The notes under the pieces: generated by a model
Told to the model about the DNA's origin: nothing
Seen by the model: only the letters and a program-made list of their open reading frames with translations
The model's database searches: none
Position numbers and translations under genes: made by a program
Shown here: positions 44,025 through 54,747 of the stretch, piece by piece
Position numbering within the stretch: position 1 is the first letter of the stretch
How the letters are laid out: each line of letters starts with the position of its first letter
Source: an uncultured Oscillospiraceae bacterium
GTDB taxonomy: Bacteria > Bacillota > Clostridia > Oscillospirales > Oscillospiraceae
Assembly (NCBI GenBank): GCA_947625355.1
Contig: CANQOA010000008.1
Coordinates: forward strand, 1-58,229
DNA: 58,229 bases
Direction of reading: 5' to 3'

Positions 44025-44814
44025 CCAGCGGGTATTCGACCTGGGCCTGGCGTCCAGCCGGGAGCGGGCCAAGGCCCTCATCATGGCGGGAAGCGTCTAT
44101 GTGGACGGGGAGAAGCAGACGAAGCCCGGCGCCCCGGTGGCGGACAGCGCCGACATCCAGGTCCGGGGCGAGAAGCTGGCCTATGTCAGCCGGGGCGGAC
44201 TGAAGCTGGAAAAGGCTTTGGACACTTTCGCCATCGACCCGGCGGGGTGGGTGTGCGTGGATTGCGGCGCCTCCACGGGCGGCTTCACCGACTGCCTCTT
44301 GCAGCGGGGCGCGGCGCATGTGTACGCGGTGGACGTGGGCTACGGGCAGCTGGCCTGGAGCCTGCGGACCGACGAGCGGGTGACGGTGATGGAGCGGACC
44401 AACGCCCGGAACCTGACGCCGGAAATGTTCCCGGCGGCCATGGACCTGGCGGTGATGGATATGTCCTTCATCTCCCTGCGGCTGGTGCTGCCGGCGGTAA
44501 AGAGCCTGCTGGCCCCGGCGGGGCAGGCGGTGTGCCTGGTGAAGCCCCAGTTCGAGGCGGGCAAGGAAAAGGTGGGCAAAAAAGGCGTGGTCCGGGACCC
44601 GGCGGTGCACCGGGAGGTGCTGGAGGGGTTCCTGGAGCAGGCGGCGGAGATGGGCTTCGCGGTGAAGGGGATGACCTATTCGCCGGTGCGTGGCCCGGAG
44701 GGGAACATCGAGTATCTGGCCTGGCTGGGCCTGGAGGGCGGCGGCGCTGCCATCGACTGCGCCGGCATCGTCCGCCGGTCCCACGAGGCGTTGGATGGAG
44801 GAGCCCGGGAATGA
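44005..44814 (+). CDS. tlyA: TlyA-family rRNA methyltransferase
   Basis: S4-domain protein joined to an FtsJ-like methyltransferase, 269 residues. The N-terminal S4 part is [20 protein letters not shown], followed by [14 protein letters not shown]. The SAM-binding motif is [16 protein letters not shown] and the downstream [20 protein letters not shown] is diagnostic. Family members 2'-O-methylate rRNA; some are called hemolysin A. Which nucleotides this one modifies is not known. It ends in an ATGA overlap with nadK. Confidence 0.92.
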   Translation: MQKARLDQRVFDLGLASSRERAKALIMAGSVYVDGEKQTKPGAPVADSADIQVRGEKLAYVSRGGLKLEKALDTFAIDPAGWVCVDCGASTGGFTDCLLQRGAAHVYAVDVGYGQLAWSLRTDERVTVMERTNARNLTPEMFPAAMDLAVMDMSFISLRLVLPAVKSLLAPAGQAVCLVKPQFEAGKEKVGKKGVVRDPAVHREVLEGFLEQAAEMGFAVKGMTYSPVRGPEGNIEYLAWLGLEGGGAAIDCAGIVRRSHEALDGGARE

Positions 44815-45665
44815 AAAAGGTCGTGCTGTGCCCCAATGTCCAGCGGGACGGGGGTTTTTCCTGCACCGCCCAGGTGAAGGCCATGCTGGAGCGGGCGGGC
44901 TTTGCCGTGGCGGTGAGCCCCGTATGCGGAGAGAATTATGACCCGCCGGGCTTTGAGACGCTGCCGCTGGAGCGGGCGCTGGAGGGCGCGGACCTGCTGG
45001 TGACCCTGGGCGGCGACGGGACCATCCTGCGCATCGCGCCGCAGGTGATGGTCCACGGGACGCCCCTGGTGGGGGTGAACCTGGGACACACGGGCTTTCT
45101 TGCGGAGCTGGATGAGAGCAACATGCAGCTGCTGGTGAACGCCGCCGCGGGGGAGTATGATCTCACGCCCCGGATGATGCTGGACGTGGAGGTCATGCGG
45201 GACGGAAAGCGGGCGTTTTTCGACACGGCCCTCAACGACGCGGTCATATCCGGCATCGTGCAGAGCGTGCATCTGACCGTTTTGGGAGACGGCAACCGCA
45301 TCTTGTCCTTCTCCGGCGACGGGGTGATCCTGGCGACGCCCACGGGCTCCACCGCCTATTCCATGGCGGCGGGCGGCCCCCTGGTGGAGCCGGGCGCGGA
45401 GGCCATCGTGATGACGCCCATCTGCGCCCATATGCTGGCGGCCCGGTCCTTTGTCCTGAGCCCGGAGAGGAACGTGGCCATCATCCCGGCGGATGTGGGC
45501 GAGGGACGCCGGTGCGTGCTGAGCGTGGACGGCCGGGGCCTGACGGACCTCTATGACGGGGACGAGCTCATCGTCACCAAATCGCGCTATAAGCTGCTCA
45601 TGGCCCATCTGGGGACCAGGAGCTTTTATGAGACGGCATTTGAAAAGCTGGGGGAGAGAGCATGA
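44811..45665 (+). CDS. nadK: NAD kinase
   Basis: Phosphorylates NAD to NADP. It has 284 residues with [11 protein letters not shown] (about 64-74), [20 protein letters not shown] and [19 protein letters not shown], covering the nucleotide site and catalytic Asp. The ATG lies in the tlyA stop and the stop lies in the argR start (both ATGA), so translation is coupled. Confidence 0.94.
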   Translation: MKKVVLCPNVQRDGGFSCTAQVKAMLERAGFAVAVSPVCGENYDPPGFETLPLERALEGADLLVTLGGDGTILRIAPQVMVHGTPLVGVNLGHTGFLAELDESNMQLLVNAAAGEYDLTPRMMLDVEVMRDGKRAFFDTALNDAVISGIVQSVHLTVLGDGNRILSFSGDGVILATPTGSTAYSMAAGGPLVEPGAEAIVMTPICAHMLAARSFVLSPERNVAIIPADVGEGRRCVLSVDGRGLTDLYDGDELIVTKSRYKLLMAHLGTRSFYETAFEKLGERA

Positions 45666-46117
45666 AAACTTCGAGACAGAGCGTGATCCTGGACATCATC
45701 GGCGAGCAGAGCATCGAGACCCAGGGCCAGATGCTGGAGGCGCTCCTGGCCAGAGGCGTGAAGAGCACCCAGGCCACTGTCTCCCGCGATATCAAGGAGC
45801 TGCGCCTGGTGAAGGAGATCGGCCCCGACGGCCGGTACCGCTATACCCAGGCCGACCAGAACGAGGCCAGCGAGTCCGCCCGGCGGCTGGAGGAGATCTT
45901 CCGGGAGGGCTGCGTGGGGTTCGATCATGCCCTGCATACCGTCGTCGTAAAGACCCTTCCGGGCCTGGCCAGCGCCGTCTGCGGCGCGGTGGACGCCATG
46001 GGAGAGGACGCGGTGCTGGGCTCCGTGGCAGGGGACGACACGGGCATCATCGTGATGCGCAACGCCGCCGCCGCCGAGCGGCTGTGCGCCCAGCTGCGCC
46101 GGGCCTATAAGAGGTAA
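45662..46117 (+). CDS. argR: Arginine repressor ArgR/AhrC
   Basis: Hexameric arginine-sensing DNA-binding protein, 151 residues. The N-terminal winged helix has the recognition helix TQATVSRDIKELRLVK; the C-terminal domain has GFDHALHTVVVKTLPG, LGSVAGDDTGIIV with the GDDT arginine-binding turn. No arginine-biosynthesis gene or ARG box is seen in the window, so its targets are elsewhere. The argR-recN pair is a conserved Firmicutes arrangement. Confidence 0.94.
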   Translation: MKTSRQSVILDIIGEQSIETQGQMLEALLARGVKSTQATVSRDIKELRLVKEIGPDGRYRYTQADQNEASESARRLEEIFREGCVGFDHALHTVVVKTLPGLASAVCGAVDAMGEDAVLGSVAGDDTGIIVMRNAAAAERLCAQLRRAYKR

Positions 46118-46121
46118 AGCC

Positions 46122-47810
46122 ATGCTCAGGAGCCTCCACATCGAAAATATCGCGGTGGTGGAGCGGGCCGACGTGGAGTTTCGTCCGGGTCTGAACGTGC
46201 TGACCGGCGAGACCGGCGCGGGCAAGTCCATCATCATCGACGCGCTGTACGCCGTCACCGGCGGACGGACCAGCCGGGAGCTGGTGCGCTCCGGGGCGGA
46301 GCGCTGTCTGGCGGCGGCGGAGTTCGACGCAGAGGGCGCCGGGAGCTGGTGCCAGGCCAACGGCGTGGAGCCGGAGGACGGCGTTTTGATCGTGCAGCGG
46401 ACCGTGTCCGCCGACGGCAAAGGCGCCTGCCGGGTCAACGGCGTGCCGGTGACTGTGGGCCAGCTGCGGGCGCTGGGAGCGCTGCTGGTGGACATCCACG
46501 GCCAGAACGACGGCCGCCAGCTGCTGGACGAGGGGCGGCACCTGGATTATCTGGACGCCTTTGCCGGGGACGGCGGGGCGATGGAGAGCTATCGGGCGGT
46601 CTATGACGAATACGCCGCCAATGAGCGGGAGATCCAGCGGCTGAGTCTGGATGACGACACCCGCCGCCGGCTGGCGGAGAGCCTGTCCTATCGGGTGCAG
46701 GAGCTGGAAAAGGCCCAGCTGAAGGCCGGCGAGGAGGCCCAGCTGGAGGAGCGGTCCGAGCTGCTGCGCAATTCCGAAAAGCTGCGGGAGGCGGCCGAGG
46801 GGGCCTACGCGGCGCTGTATGGCGACGAGGGTTCGGCTCTGGAACTGGCAGGCCAGGCCAGAGGCTGGCTCAGCCGGGCCAGGGGCTGGAGCGCCCAGCT
46901 GGCCCAGGCGGACGATACCCTGGCGGAGGCGGCGGACCTGCTGCAGGACGCGGCGGAGCTGGTGCGGGACGTGGGAGACAGTCTGGACTTCTCCCCGGAG
47001 GAATTCGACCGGGTGGAGGGGCGGCTGGTGCAGCTGCGCCGGCTGGAGAAGAAGTTCGCCGCCGCGGACGAGGGGGCGCTGCTCGCGCTGTATGAGGAAT
47101 CCTCCGCGCGCCTGGCGGAGATCGAATACGGCGACGAGGCCCTGGAGCGGCTCTATGAGAAGCGGGAGGCGCTGACGAAGCGCTGCCGCGCCGCCGCGAA
47201 GGAGCTCACCCAGGTCCGCAAACGGGCCGGGCAGGCCCTGGCAGAACGGGTGGAGCGGGAACTGCGGGAGCTGAGCATGCCGTCTGTGCGGTTCGTGACG
47301 GAGGTGGAGCCCATGGGCGGCAGTCCGGGCTTCGGGCCGAAGGGCGCGGACGAGGTGCGCTTTCTCATGAGCGCCAACGCCGGCGAGGCCCCCGGGCGGA
47401 TCAGCAAGATCGCCTCCGGCGGCGAGCTGAGCCGGATCATGCTGGGACTGAAGACCGTGTTCGGCCAGAACGACCCGGTGCCCACGGCGGTGTTCGACGA
47501 GATCGACACCGGCGTGTCCGGCGTGGCGGCCAGCCGGGTGGGGGAGAAGCTGGCCCTCACCGGCCGATACCGGCAGGTGCTGTGCGTCAGCCACCTTGCG
47601 CAGATCGCGGCCATGGCGGACAGCCAGTACCTCATCGAGAAATCCGAGCGGGGCGGCCGCACCTATACCACCGTCACGGAACTGGACCGTCCCGGCCGAC
47701 GCCGGGAGATCGCCCGGCTCATCGGAGGGGACAACATCACGGACATCACCACCGCTTCCGCCGAGGAGCAGCTCAGCGCGGCGGACGCGTGGAAAGAAAA
47801 ACAGCATTGA
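46122..47810 (+). CDS. recN: DNA repair protein RecN
   Basis: SMC-like ATPase that acts at DNA double-strand breaks, 562 residues. The head contains Walker A GETGAGKSIIIDAL (about 32-45) and the C-terminal signature KIASGGELSRIMLGLK and Walker B PTAVFDEIDTGVSG. A coiled coil spans about residues 160-370. DIHGQNDGRQLLD is typical of RecN. The AGAGGTAA site precedes the ATG. Confidence 0.95.
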   Translation: MLRSLHIENIAVVERADVEFRPGLNVLTGETGAGKSIIIDALYAVTGGRTSRELVRSGAERCLAAAEFDAEGAGSWCQANGVEPEDGVLIVQRTVSADGKGACRVNGVPVTVGQLRALGALLVDIHGQNDGRQLLDEGRHLDYLDAFAGDGGAMESYRAVYDEYAANEREIQRLSLDDDTRRRLAESLSYRVQELEKAQLKAGEEAQLEERSELLRNSEKLREAAEGAYAALYGDEGSALELAGQARGWLSRARGWSAQLAQADDTLAEAADLLQDAAELVRDVGDSLDFSPEEFDRVEGRLVQLRRLEKKFAAADEGALLALYEESSARLAEIEYGDEALERLYEKREALTKRCRAAAKELTQVRKRAGQALAERVERELRELSMPSVRFVTEVEPMGGSPGFGPKGADEVRFLMSANAGEAPGRISKIASGGELSRIMLGLKTVFGQNDPVPTAVFDEIDTGVSGVAASRVGEKLALTGRYRQVLCVSHLAQIAAMADSQYLIEKSERGGRTYTTVTELDRPGRRREIARLIGGDNITDITTASAEEQLSAADAWKEKQH

Positions 47811-47822
47811 GGAGAACGGGAA

Positions 47823-49049
47823 ATGACTCTGTATGACGAATTGGTGGCCAGAGGGCTCATCGCCCAGGTAACGGACGAGGACGAGATCAAAAAGCTGATC
47901 AACAACGGCAAGGCCACCTTCTATATCGGCTTCGACTGCACGGCGGACAGCCTGACCGCCGGCCATTTCGTGACGCTGACGTTCATGAAGCGGCTGCAGC
48001 AGGCGGGCAACAAGCCCATCGCCCTCATCGGCGGCGGCACCACCATGATCGGCGACCCCTCCGGCCGGACCGACATGCGCAAGATGCTCACCAGGGAGGC
48101 CATCGACTACAACGCCGAGTGCTTCAAGCGCCAGATGTCCAGCTTCATCGACTTTGGCGAGGGCCCCGGCCAGGCCATGATGGTCAACAATGCCGACTGG
48201 CTTTTGAACCTGAACTATGTGGACCTGCTGCGGGAGGTGGGCGCCTGCTTCTCCGTGAACAACATGCTCCGGGCCGAGTGCTACAGGCAGCGCATGGAGC
48301 GGGGCCTCAGCTTCCTGGAGTTCAATTACATGATCATGCAGTCCTATGACTTCTACCACATGTTCCAGACCCTGGGCTGCAACATGCAGTTCGGCGGCAA
48401 CGACCAGTGGAGCAACATGCTGGGCGGCACGGAGCTCATCCGCCGCAAGCTGGGCAAGGACGCCTACGCCATGACCGTGACGCTGCTCACCGACTCCAAC
48501 GGCAACAAGATGGGCAAGACCGCCGGCAACGCCGTGTGGCTGGACCCCAACAAGACCAGCCCCTATGACTTCTATCAGTACTGGCGCAACGTGGGCGACG
48601 CGGACGTGATGAAGTGCATCCGGATGCTCACCTTCCTGCCCATGGACCAAATCGAGGAGATGGACACCTGGCGCGACCAGAAGATCAACCAGGCCAAGGA
48701 GATCCTGGCCTATGAGCTGACCAAGATGGTCCACGGCGAGGCCGAGGCCGAAAAGGCCCAGACCGCGGCAAGGGCGCTGTTCGGCGCCGGCTCGGGGGAG
48801 GATGTGCCTGTCACCGAGATCAGCGAGGCCGACCTCACCGATGGCGCGGCCGACATCAAGACCCTGCTGGTGAAGGCGGGGCTGGTGAAGTCCAACTCCG
48901 AGGCCCGGCAGAACATCGCCCAGGGCGGCGTGACCCTGGACGGGGAGAAGGTCACGGACCTGTTCCTGGCCGTGCCCGCCGAAAAGCTCCGGGAGGGCGT
49001 GCTCCTGCGCCGGGGCAAGAAGAGCTATCGGAAGGTCATCCTGAGGTGA
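47823..49049 (+). CDS. tyrS: Tyrosyl-tRNA synthetase
   Basis: Class I synthetase that charges tRNA-Tyr, 408 residues. The HIGH-like motif is TAGHFV (about 42-47) and the KMSKS-like motif is KMGKT (about 227-231). GGNDQWSNMLGG and QSYDFYHM line the tyrosine site. A C-terminal S4 domain (KAGLVKSNSEARQNIAQGGV) binds tRNA. No T-box leader is present. It is probably the last gene of the dxs transcript. Confidence 0.95.
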   Translation: MTLYDELVARGLIAQVTDEDEIKKLINNGKATFYIGFDCTADSLTAGHFVTLTFMKRLQQAGNKPIALIGGGTTMIGDPSGRTDMRKMLTREAIDYNAECFKRQMSSFIDFGEGPGQAMMVNNADWLLNLNYVDLLREVGACFSVNNMLRAECYRQRMERGLSFLEFNYMIMQSYDFYHMFQTLGCNMQFGGNDQWSNMLGGTELIRRKLGKDAYAMTVTLLTDSNGNKMGKTAGNAVWLDPNKTSPYDFYQYWRNVGDADVMKCIRMLTFLPMDQIEEMDTWRDQKINQAKEILAYELTKMVHGEAEAEKAQTAARALFGAGSGEDVPVTEISEADLTDGAADIKTLLVKAGLVKSNSEARQNIAQGGVTLDGEKVTDLFLAVPAEKLREGVLLRRGKKSYRKVILR

Positions 49050-49091
49050 TATCAGCGCGCCTGACGGGCAAGCAATAATGTATTAACGATC

Positions 49092-49137
49092 ATGATGTCA
49101 ATGTGCGGTTTTTGGAGAAACTGCACATTGACATCAT
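49092..49137. repeat. 20-bp inverted repeat upstream of the TrpX-like gene
   Basis: ATGATGTCAATGTGC pairs perfectly with GCACATTGACATCAT (15 bp). The stem continues through one G-T wobble and GTTT/AAAC to a 6-nt TTGGAG loop. The right arm contains the -35 TTGACA of the following promoter. There is no T-run, so an operator is at least as likely as a terminator for tyrS. The 12-mer GCACATTGACAT recurs at the livJ promoter. Confidence 0.8.
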
Positions 49138-49156
49138 CCATTTAAAGTAATAATAT
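49128..49156 (+). promoter_or_regulatory. Promoter for the TrpXYZ-type importer
   Basis: Exact TTGACA (49128-49133), 17-bp spacer, TAATAT (49151-49156). The region to the start codon is strongly AT-rich. Confidence 0.75.
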
Positions 49157-49217
49157 ATACAAGACGATATTTCTTTCTACAAATCTTTAAATCACAAAAC
49201 AGAAAGGAATCCTTACG

Positions 49218-50201
49218 ATGAAAAAGATGATCGCGATCGTTATGGCGCTGGTCATGGTCCTGGCGCTGTCTGTGACCGCCTTTGCCGGCGGCGAGGAGAC
49301 CTATCTGGTAGGCATCTGCCAGCTGGTGCCCCATGAGGCGCTGGACGCCGCCACCCAGGGCTTTAAGGACGCTCTGGAGGAGCTGCTGCCCGGCCAGGTG
49401 GAGTTCGACGAGCAGAACGCCGCCAATGACCCCGCCACCTGCGCCACCATCGCCAACGCTTTCGTGTCCGAGGGTGTGGACCTGATCATGGCCAACGCCA
49501 CCCCGGCCCTGCAGGCCGCCGCCACCGCCACCGCCGACATCCCCGTGCTGGGCACCTCCGTCACTGAGTACGGCGTGGCCCTGGGCATCGAGGACTTCAC
49601 TGGCACCGTGGGCACCAACGTGTCCGGCACCTCCGATCTGGCGCCTCTGGACGAGCAGGCCGCTATGATCCAGGAGTGGTATCCCGACGCCAAGACCGTG
49701 GGTCTGCTGTACTGCTCCAACGAGCCCAACAGCCAGTACCAGGTGGACACCGTCCAGGGCTACCTGGAGGAGATGGGCTACATCTGCACCCAGTATCCCT
49801 TCGCTGACTCCAACGATATGGCCGCCGTGTGCCAGACCGCCGCGGACGAGTCCGACGTGCTCTACGTCCCCACCGACAACACCGCTGCCTCCAACACCGG
49901 CATCATCGACAACATCTGCCGCGGCAATACCCCCGTGTTCTGCGGCGAAGAGGGCATCTGCAAGGGCTGCGGCGTGGCCACCCTGTCCATCAGCTACTAT
50001 GACCTGGGCTACGCTACCGGCGTGATGGCTGCCGACATTCTGACCGGCAAGGCCGATATCGCCGAGACCCCCATCGGCTATGCCGCCACCTTCACTCCCA
50101 AGTACAACGAGGCCATCTGCGCCGACCTGGGCATCGAGGCTCCCGAGGGTTATGAGGCCGTGGTGATCGAGGAGGCTCCCGCCGAGGAGGCCGCCGAGTA
50201 A
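49218..50201 (+). CDS. ABC importer substrate-binding protein (ABC_sub_bind/TrpX-like)
   Basis: Exported solute-binding protein, 327 residues. The signal peptide is residues 1 to about 23 (VTAFA-GGEE). No lipobox cysteine is present, which is unusual for a Gram-positive binding protein. QLVPHEALDAATQGFKDALE, NATPALQAAATATADIPVLG and GLLYCSNEPNSQYQVD match the TrpX/ABC_sub_bind family, some members of which bind aromatic amino acids. At least seven cysteines in the mature part are notable. The ATG follows GAAAGGA. It is followed by a terminator before the permease, so it is probably made in excess. Confidence 0.87.
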   Translation: MKKMIAIVMALVMVLALSVTAFAGGEETYLVGICQLVPHEALDAATQGFKDALEELLPGQVEFDEQNAANDPATCATIANAFVSEGVDLIMANATPALQAAATATADIPVLGTSVTEYGVALGIEDFTGTVGTNVSGTSDLAPLDEQAAMIQEWYPDAKTVGLLYCSNEPNSQYQVDTVQGYLEEMGYICTQYPFADSNDMAAVCQTAADESDVLYVPTDNTAASNTGIIDNICRGNTPVFCGEEGICKGCGVATLSISYYDLGYATGVMAADILTGKADIAETPIGYAATFTPKYNEAICADLGIEAPEGYEAVVIEEAPAEEAAE

Positions 50202-50224
50202 GGCGTAAAGAAACTGGAAATCGC

Positions 50225-50265
50225 AAAAACAGCGGAAAAGGGACTTCCCTTATCCGCTGTTTTTT
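50225..50265 (+). terminator. Terminator after the TrpX-like gene
   Basis: AAAAACAGCGGA and TCCGCTGTTTTT form a 12-bp stem, extended inward by AAGGGA/TCCCTT past one mismatch. The T-run is followed at once by the -10 of the permease promoter. Confidence 0.85.
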
Positions 50266-50273
50266 GCTATAAT
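50245..50273 (+). promoter_or_regulatory. Promoter for permease gene, overlapping the terminator
   Basis: TATAAT (50268-50273) preceded by TGC (extended -10); the -35 at 17-bp spacing is weak (TTCCCT) and lies in the terminator stem. Confidence 0.58.
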
Positions 50274-50325
50274 TATTTTAACTATGCACTGGCGCAAAGC
50301 GCGTTTCATGTTAGGAGGACTGTCT

Positions 50326-51276
50326 ATGGGTGGTTTTCTCAACGCCCTGCCGGGCGCAGTCTCCCAGGGCCTGATCTGGGGCATCATGGCGATCGGCGTT
50401 TATATCACCTTCAAGATCCTGGACCTGGCCGATCTGACGGTGGACGGCTCGTTCTGCACCGGCGGCGCCACGTTCGTGGTGCTGTTCGCCTCCGGCGTGT
50501 CGGTCCCTGTGGCGCTGCTGGCGGCTTTTGGGGTGGGGTTGCTGTCCGGTCTGGCCACCGGCCTGCTGCACACCTTCTGCGGCATCCCCGCCATCCTGGC
50601 GGGCATCCTGACCCAGCTGGGGCTGTGGAGCGTGAACCTGGCCATCATGGGTATGAAAGCGAACGTGGCCATCAACGTCATCAACCCGGAGAACCTGGAT
50701 AAGCTCTGGGTCTCCCTGCGGTTCGTGCAGGACGTGGCCAGCGGCAAGCGGCCTTTCTTCCGCCACCCGATCTTCATCGTGGGCCTGTTCACGCTGGGCG
50801 TCATCGCCATTTTGTATTGGTTCTTCGGCACGGAGCTGGGCAGCTCCCTGCGGGCCACCGGTGCCAACTCCCACATGGCCCGGGCCCAGGGCATCAATAC
50901 CAACGTCACCACGGTGCTGGGTCTGATGATCTCCAACGGCCTGGTGGCCCTGTCCGGCTCGCTGCTGGCCCAGTACCAGAGCTTCGCCGACTCCAGCATG
51001 GGCAAAGGCGCCATCGTCATCGGCCTTGCAGCCGTCATCATTGGAGAGGCGCTGTTCTCCAGGATCTTCCGGAACTTCGCGCTGAAGCTGCTGGCGGTGT
51101 CCCTGGGCGCGGTGATCTATTACGTGGTCATCCAGGCGGTCATCAGTCTGAGCAACATCAACGCCAATTACCTCAAGCTCATCTCCGCCATCATCGTGGC
51201 CGTGTTCCTGTCGGTGCCCTACTGGAAGGGCAAGTATTTTGCCAAGGCCAAAAAGGGGGTGCGGGCCGATGCTTGA
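50326..51276 (+). CDS. ABC importer permease (TrpY-like)
   Basis: Membrane permease of 316 residues with about eight hydrophobic segments. It begins LPGAVSQGLIWGIMAIGVYI and contains TVDGSFCTGGA and GTELGSSLRATGANSHMARA, the coupling segment of the branched-chain/TrpY permease type. ATG 50326 is set by AGGAGGA 6 nt upstream; longer in-frame starts ignore that site. It overlaps the ATPase gene by 8 nt. Confidence 0.88.
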   Translation: MGGFLNALPGAVSQGLIWGIMAIGVYITFKILDLADLTVDGSFCTGGATFVVLFASGVSVPVALLAAFGVGLLSGLATGLLHTFCGIPAILAGILTQLGLWSVNLAIMGMKANVAINVINPENLDKLWVSLRFVQDVASGKRPFFRHPIFIVGLFTLGVIAILYWFFGTELGSSLRATGANSHMARAQGINTNVTTVLGLMISNGLVALSGSLLAQYQSFADSSMGKGAIVIGLAAVIIGEALFSRIFRNFALKLLAVSLGAVIYYVVIQAVISLSNINANYLKLISAIIVAVFLSVPYWKGKYFAKAKKGVRADA

Positions 51277-52063
51277 GCTGCGAAATGTCTATAAGACCTT
51301 CAATCCCGGCACGGTGAACGAAAAGCGCGCCCTCAACGGGATCGACCTGACGCTGAATGAGGGGGACTTCGTCACCGTCATCGGTTCCAACGGCGCGGGC
51401 AAGTCCACGGTGCTCAACGCCATCGCCGGCGTGTGGCCCATCGACGCCGGCTCCATCGTCATCGACGGCCAGGACGTGACGAATCTGCCCGAGCACAAGC
51501 GGGCCAGGTTCCTGGGCCGGGTGTTCCAGGACCCCATGACCGGCACCGCCGCCACTATGCAGATCCAGGAGAACCTGGCGCTGGCCAAACGGCGCGGCGC
51601 GGCGCGCACCCTGCGCCCGGGCATCACCAAGAAGGAGATGGAGCAGTACCGGGAGCAGCTCAAGACCCTGGACCTGGGCCTGGAGGATAGAATGACCACC
51701 AAGGTGGGGCTGCTGTCCGGCGGCCAGCGCCAGGCGCTGACGCTGCTGATGGCAACGCTGCAAAAGCCCAAGCTGCTGCTCCTGGACGAGCACACGGCGG
51801 CCCTGGACCCCAAGACGGCGGAGAAGGTGCTCAATACCACCGACACCATCATCCGGGAGAACCACCTGACCGCTTTCATGGTCACCCACAACATGAAGGA
51901 CGCCATCGCCCACGGCAATCGGCTGATCATGATGAACGAGGGGAAGATCATCTTTGACGTGGCCGGGGAGGAGAAGAAGCGCCTGACCATGAAAGACCTG
52001 CTGGACAAGTTCGCGGAGCTCTCCGGCAGCAGCATCCAGAGCGACAAGGCCCTCCTGGCTTGA
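51269..52063 (+). CDS. ABC importer ATPase (TrpZ-like)
   Basis: ATPase of the same importer, 264 residues. Walker A is GSNGAGKSTVL (about 39-49), Q-loop VFQDPMTG, signature LLSGGQRQA, Walker B LLLLDEHTAALD and H-loop VTHNM. TAALDPKTA is usual for this subfamily. With the preceding two genes it forms a complete binding-protein-dependent importer. The substrate is inferred to be an aromatic or other amino acid. Confidence 0.9.
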   Translation: MLELRNVYKTFNPGTVNEKRALNGIDLTLNEGDFVTVIGSNGAGKSTVLNAIAGVWPIDAGSIVIDGQDVTNLPEHKRARFLGRVFQDPMTGTAATMQIQENLALAKRRGAARTLRPGITKKEMEQYREQLKTLDLGLEDRMTTKVGLLSGGQRQALTLLMATLQKPKLLLLDEHTAALDPKTAEKVLNTTDTIIRENHLTAFMVTHNMKDAIAHGNRLIMMNEGKIIFDVAGEEKKRLTMKDLLDKFAELSGSSIQSDKALLA

Positions 52064-52075
52064 TATAGACAAAAT

Positions 52076-52113
52076 AAAACGGCGCATGGAGCGATCTCCA
52101 TGCGCCGTTTTTT
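52076..52113. terminator. Bidirectional terminator between convergent importer operons
   Basis: AAAACGGCGCATGGAG and CTCCATGCGCCGTTTT form a perfect 16-bp stem with a CGAT loop, with T-runs on both strands. It ends the TrpXYZ-type operon on the plus strand and the liv operon on the minus strand. Confidence 0.93.
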
Positions 52114-52127
52114 GTGTGCTTCTGACA

Positions 52128-52825
52128 CTAGCCGCCCAGGTATGCCTTTTTGATCTCGTCGCTCTCGGCCAGCTCCTTGCCAGTGCCGGAGAGCGCGATG
52201 GCTCCGGACTCCAGCACATAAGCCCGGTCGGCGATCTGCAGGGCCATCTCCGCGTTCTGCTCCACCAGCAGGATGGTGGTGCCGGCGGCATGGAACTCCT
52301 GGATGATCTTGAAGATCTCCTCCACCAGGATGGGCGCCAGGCCCATGGAGGGTTCATCCAGCATCAGCAGCTTGGGCCGGCTCATCAGCGCCCGGCCCAT
52401 GGCCAGCATCTGCTGCTCGCCGCCGGAGAGGGTGCCGGCGATCTGGCTGCGGCGCTCCTTGAGGCGGGGGAAGTGCTCAAAGACGTTCTCAAAATCGGAC
52501 TGGGGCGGCTTCTTTTGGACATACGCGCCCATCTCCAGGTTCTCCATGACGGTCATCTGCAGGAAGATGCGCCGGCCCTCGGGCACCTGGGCCAGGCCCT
52601 TGGCGGGCAGCTTGTACCCGTCGGTGTGGGTGATGTCCTCGCCCAGGAAGGAGATCTTGCCGCTCCGGGGGTGCATGATGCCGGAGATGGTCTTCAGGGT
52701 GGTGGACTTGCCGGCGCCGTTGGCGCCGATCAGCGCCACGATCTCGCCCTCGTTCACCTCAAAGGAGATGCCTTTGATGGCGTGGATGGCGCCATAATAG
52801 ACATGGATGTTCTCAACGGTCAGCA

Positions 52826-52826
<1 letters not shown>
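52128..52826 (-). CDS. livF: Branched-chain amino acid ABC transporter ATPase LivF
   Basis: Second ATPase of a Liv-type importer, 232 residues. Walker A is GANGAGKSTTL, signature TLSGGEQQM, Walker B LLMLDEPSMGLAP, and the LivF-specific QVPEGRRIF is present. Its ATG shares a base with the livG stop (TAATG). Confidence 0.93.
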
Positions 52827-53654
<828 letters not shown>

Positions 53655-53665
<11 letters not shown>

Positions 53666-54737
53666 GGCTGGCGCCTCCTTCCGTGGTCTGCGCGGCGGGC
53701 TTTTTGCGGGACAGCTTCTGTTTGGCGATGTCCAGATAGCCCTTCAGGGTGGGGTTGTTGGTGATGAGCATCACCAGGATCAGCACGATGGCGTAGATGA
53801 GCATCCGGTAATCGGAGAACTGGCGCAGGGCCTCCGGCAGGATGGTCAGCGCCGCGGCGGCGATGATGGAGCCGCGGATGTTTCCGATGCCGCCCAGGAC
53901 CACGAACACCAGCACCAGGATGGAGGTGTTGAAGTCGAACTTCTTGGCGGCCAGACCGGAGTAATTCAGCCCGTACAGTGCCCCGGCCATGCCCGCCATG
54001 GCGGCGGAGACGGCAAAGGCCAGCAGCTTGTACTTGGTGATGTTGATGCCCACGCTCTCGGCGGCGATGCGGTTATCGCGGATGGCCTTGATGGCCCGGC
54101 CGGAGCGGCTGTTGATCAGATTCAGGGTGATGATGAGGGTGACCATGATCAGCAGGAAGCCCGCCGTGAAGGTGGCCAGCTTCGTCACGCCTACCGCGCC
54201 GATGGGGCCGTTGATGATGGTCTTGCCGTCCAGGCCCATGCCCATGGCCATGGCGTTTTTAAAGCTCATGTGCAGGCCGCTGCCGTCTATGCCCACATAG
54301 AGGTTGGTGATGATGTTCTTGATGATCTCGCCGAAAGCCAGGGTCACGATGGCCAGATAGTCGCCCCGCAGCCGGAGCACCGGCACGCCCACCAGGATGC
54401 CGGCGACGGCGGCGGTCAGGCCGCCGGCCACGATGGCCAGCACCAGACGCAGCACGCCGCTGGGGATGGCGGTCTGCAGGCTCATGGCCACCACGATGCC
54501 GGTGAAGGCGCCCACGCTCATGAAGCCGGCGTGGCCCAGGCTCAGGTCGCCCAGGATGCCTACCACCAGGTTCAGGCTCACCGCCATGCAAATGTAGACG
54601 CAGATGGGGACCAGCTGGTTTTTCAGGGCGTTGGTGATGCTGCCGGTCCGGATGAGGGCCTGCATGATGAGATAGGCGGCGATGACCAGGCCATAGGTGA
54701 TGAAGTCGCGGCGTCTTGTCTTTTTCACGTTTTTCAT
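53655..54737 (-). CDS. livM: Branched-chain amino acid ABC transporter permease LivM
   Basis: Permease subunit, 360 residues, about nine hydrophobic helices. LSLGHAGFMSVGAFTG, LRLRGDYLAIVTLAFGEI and the coupling segment RSGRAIKAIRDNRIAAESVG are diagnostic. ATG 54737 was chosen because GAGGTG lies 7 nt upstream; a GTG at 54746 would overlap that site. It overlaps livG by 11 nt. Confidence 0.93.
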
Positions 54738-54747
54738 ATCCCGCACC

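Noticed and set aside
46100..47830. T-box leader upstream of tyrS, or within the recN-tyrS gap
   Set aside because: Only 12 nt separate recN and tyrS and no GGTGGYACCGCG-like sequence occurs.
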